Below are positions 61,748-64,000 of a DNA stretch of 64,000 bases, piece by piece. The stretch spans positions 1,709,382 through 1,773,381 of the forward strand of contig NW_020170382.1 of NCBI RefSeq assembly GCF_000524195.1, written 5' to 3'. The first letter of the stretch is position 1. Each line of letters opens with the position of its first letter. The notes beneath the pieces are model-generated. The model was not told where the DNA came from and made no database searches. It saw nothing but the letters and a program-made list of their open reading frames with translations. Both the position numbers and the translations under genes were made by a program. Origin of the DNA: Echinococcus granulosus (lineage: Eukaryota > Platyhelminthes > Cestoda > Cyclophyllidea > Taeniidae).

Positions 61748-61758
61748 CCCCCCCCCCC
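61748..61758. repeat. Poly-C run, 11 nt
   Basis: Eleven consecutive C in the SURF4 3' UTR, a possible poly(C)-binding protein site and also a likely sequencing or assembly trouble spot. Confidence 0.9.
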
Positions 61759-62060
61759 TCTTCTTTCTTTATCTCTAAATTATTTTACTTAATTCCCAAC
61801 GCATCCGCAAGTTCCCTTGTGAAATAGCCGTATATTTGTGTGTGTACGTTCGCTTGACGCTTACCTTGTAGAGAAATTAATCATAATTCGCATGAAGATT
61901 ATGTAGTCTGCATTCATTCTTGCTTGTTTTTTTGTTTAAACAGCAAGGGGGGAGATATCTTATGATGAATTTAGTGGTTTGCCTTCTCCATTCTCGCTCT
62001 AAATATGTAGTTGAACTATAAACTGAGTCTACTTTGATGATTAGAGGAACCGTATTTCTT

Positions 62061-62066
62061 AATAAA
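62061..62066 (+). terminator. SURF4: SURF4 polyadenylation signal
   Basis: AATAAA 477 bp after the SURF4 stop, followed within 40 bases by T/G-containing sequence. It is the first consensus hexamer downstream of the gene. Confidence 0.6.
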
Positions 62067-62085
62067 AATGTTTTGAAAAGGATCT

Positions 62086-64000
62086 TTGGCCTGCTGGTTC
62101 GACATCTGTGTTGGTATCTACGACAGCGCTTTTGTATTTATTTTAGGTGTGACTACTTTAGCGATGAGGGAAAATAAGGGCTGATCGAGGAAAAATCTCA
62201 CTGCTAATTGATCTCTTGAATGCGATGAATCATTGACTTGTAGAAAGCATAGTGGATACTATTATTTTTAACCAAAGACCAGTCTTAGATGTGTGTTCTT
62301 GACATTAAGTGCTAACAGGAGTCAAAGTACAGCAGAATTTTACGGAACAATCCCTTGGAGGGTCAATTTGCATCCTGGGTTTTACACCAATGCAAGAATG
62401 TGAATGTGTCAGTACCCTTAAAGTAATTTGAGAAGTACCTTAAATCTGCGACGTTTCAAACCAGACCATTCGTTTGTTAGTTCGACTGACACTTGTGAAA
62501 GGCGATCAGTGGTTGTGATGTTAACAGCTTCACGCCGGCATTGCCTCTTCTACCAGCGATTTCTCAATTGCGACCGCACACGGTGGCATCAAACCGCTGC
62601 CTATTGACGCGTGGAAATTCCTAGTTCCGGGCACTAGTCTGCGTCCACACTTAGTGGATGAGGTGCCGCTCAACTCGTCGAAATCCCTCGTTTGAATGCT
62701 AGTTTTCAAATGAGTTGTGTCTACTTTTCACCGCGAGCATATTTGTTGAGCCAAATTGAGCGAAAAAGTGTCAAATGGATATACTTTGGTGGCTTTGATT
62801 CGTTGTTCATTCTGTACTCCCAGTTATAGCATTGTTAATGAAGTGTTCTGATGTTTACCTTGCCTTTAATGCACGACCAACACTGGTGCCGTCTCAGTAC
62901 CTCTTATCACAGCTAGGTAAAAGCATCAACCCCAGAGCGGATAGCGATTACTTTTCCGTGAGGAGGGTGGAAGCGAATCCCTTTCAATCCAACCAGTGGA
63001 AAAGCAACCATCCATAAGGAAAACTTTTATGATCGGATAATTGATGTGCGTGATCGCTACGCGAGATGTCCCGAAATGTTAGGTGATATGAAAATCTCGA
63101 TTTTGGGATCGTGTTTTAGAATACAAATAAGGTCAGTGGCCTTAGGTCGCTCGAGAGGCTCACTAGAAAAGCCGCTAAGTGGGGCATTCCAAAAGGTCTC
63201 AATCGGAGGCATTGTTGGACTTGTTATCCACCCAGAGAAATGTGGACAATAAATTATGTCCTTTTTTACGCGGACTTGTAAAAGAGCCGTTAATGTCTCG
63301 CATCTGCCAAACTGTGGGAGGCTGTGCATCACGCCAGCAAAGCGTGGCCAATGCATGAAGAATCTGACCGCAATTATTCCAACAAGTCTTTTTTGATGGT
63401 ATCTCGGTCTGCTTTCAACAATGAGGACGATTTATGAAATAACCACCAGTAAGCCTTTCCTGCCAATCTCACAACCGAGTTTTCGTCATTACAAGTAGAA
63501 GTGGCTTCCAGAACGCGCCTTCGAAAAGTGATTCCTGCAAGAACGCGTCGTTTGAAGGGACTTTTGGCAATTCAATCAACTTAACGCTAAAGGGAGAGGA
63601 ATAAACTAACGGAGGATTTTACATGAACTCCAGGATTTGCCAATCCCAGGAGCTCCAAAGGTGATTAATTCAGCCACAGTGAAGAATCACGGCTCACATG
63701 AGTTGTCGGTTCGAGAGCAGCGTATAGTATTATCGCTTGACTTGCATACTTCGATTTGAGCAGTAATGTTTACTATCTACAGACCCTACCTGCATCATTT
63801 GGACAAAATCAACATCTAATGTAGGCATTTCATAAACAACGGGATATTGACAATATTTTAAGTTTAAGTGGCTAAAGGTGCATAGAGGAGACATGAGGAA
63901 GGGTGAATGCCAACTGCACTTGATGAGGCCAAGTTCACACATCAACAGACGCACTCATCGCTGCTTCCGCTAGTTAAAAAATATTCCACCAAAAATGGAG
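62086..64000. other. Right-edge flank, no supported gene
   Basis: Overlapping sense and antisense open frames at 63046-63252 (+) and 63057-63356 (-) show no recognisable domain. Nothing else was seen. Confidence 0.5.

Larger units (their letters stand above)
61585..62085 (+). other. SURF4 3' UTR
   Basis: Non-coding sequence from the stop to just past the AATAAA at 62061. Contains a run of eleven C (61748-61758) and T/G-rich stretches. Confidence 0.6.

Overview
The window looks like a nuclear, intron-rich metazoan genome. Three protein-coding genes were assembled by hand from exons with GT-AG boundaries, matching splice phases and continuous reading frames. Introns range from 73 bp to 10.7 kb in moderately AT-rich DNA. 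Gene size, the mix of very short and very long introns and the overall composition suggest an invertebrate, possibly a flatworm such as a tapeworm. That placement is inference, because no species-specific marker was seen.

Layout: (1) About 0.9-41.9 kb on the plus strand is one gene with at least 12 exons, encoding a predicted 907-residue, mostly coiled-coil protein of unrecognised family. Nearly all of this span is intron. (2) About 42-46.7 kb is the tail-to-tail region between this gene and the next. It holds a GC-rich patch at 43.5 kb that may be an alternative last exon, and a strong hairpin at 43.95 kb. (3) 46.7-58.1 kb on the minus strand is a complete 11-exon NDR-family Ser/Thr kinase gene (STK38/tricornered), 515 residues, with all catalytic and regulatory landmarks. 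(4) 58.1-60.1 kb separates the divergent kinase and SURF4 genes and holds a small minus-strand ORF with a signal-peptide-like start. (5) 60.1-61.6 kb on the plus strand is a complete three-exon SURF4 cargo-receptor gene. (6) From 62 kb to the end no gene could be supported.

The three genes have no obvious shared pathway. STK38 works in Hippo-like/NDR signalling, SURF4 in ER-to-Golgi export, and the coiled-coil protein is probably structural. No CRISPR array, rRNA, tRNA or intact transposon was seen. The items most worth a second look are the modular phase-0 exons of the coiled-coil gene, its uncertain 3' end, a look-alike exon at 35.2 kb, the leader-bearing ORF upstream of STK38, and several inverted repeats.
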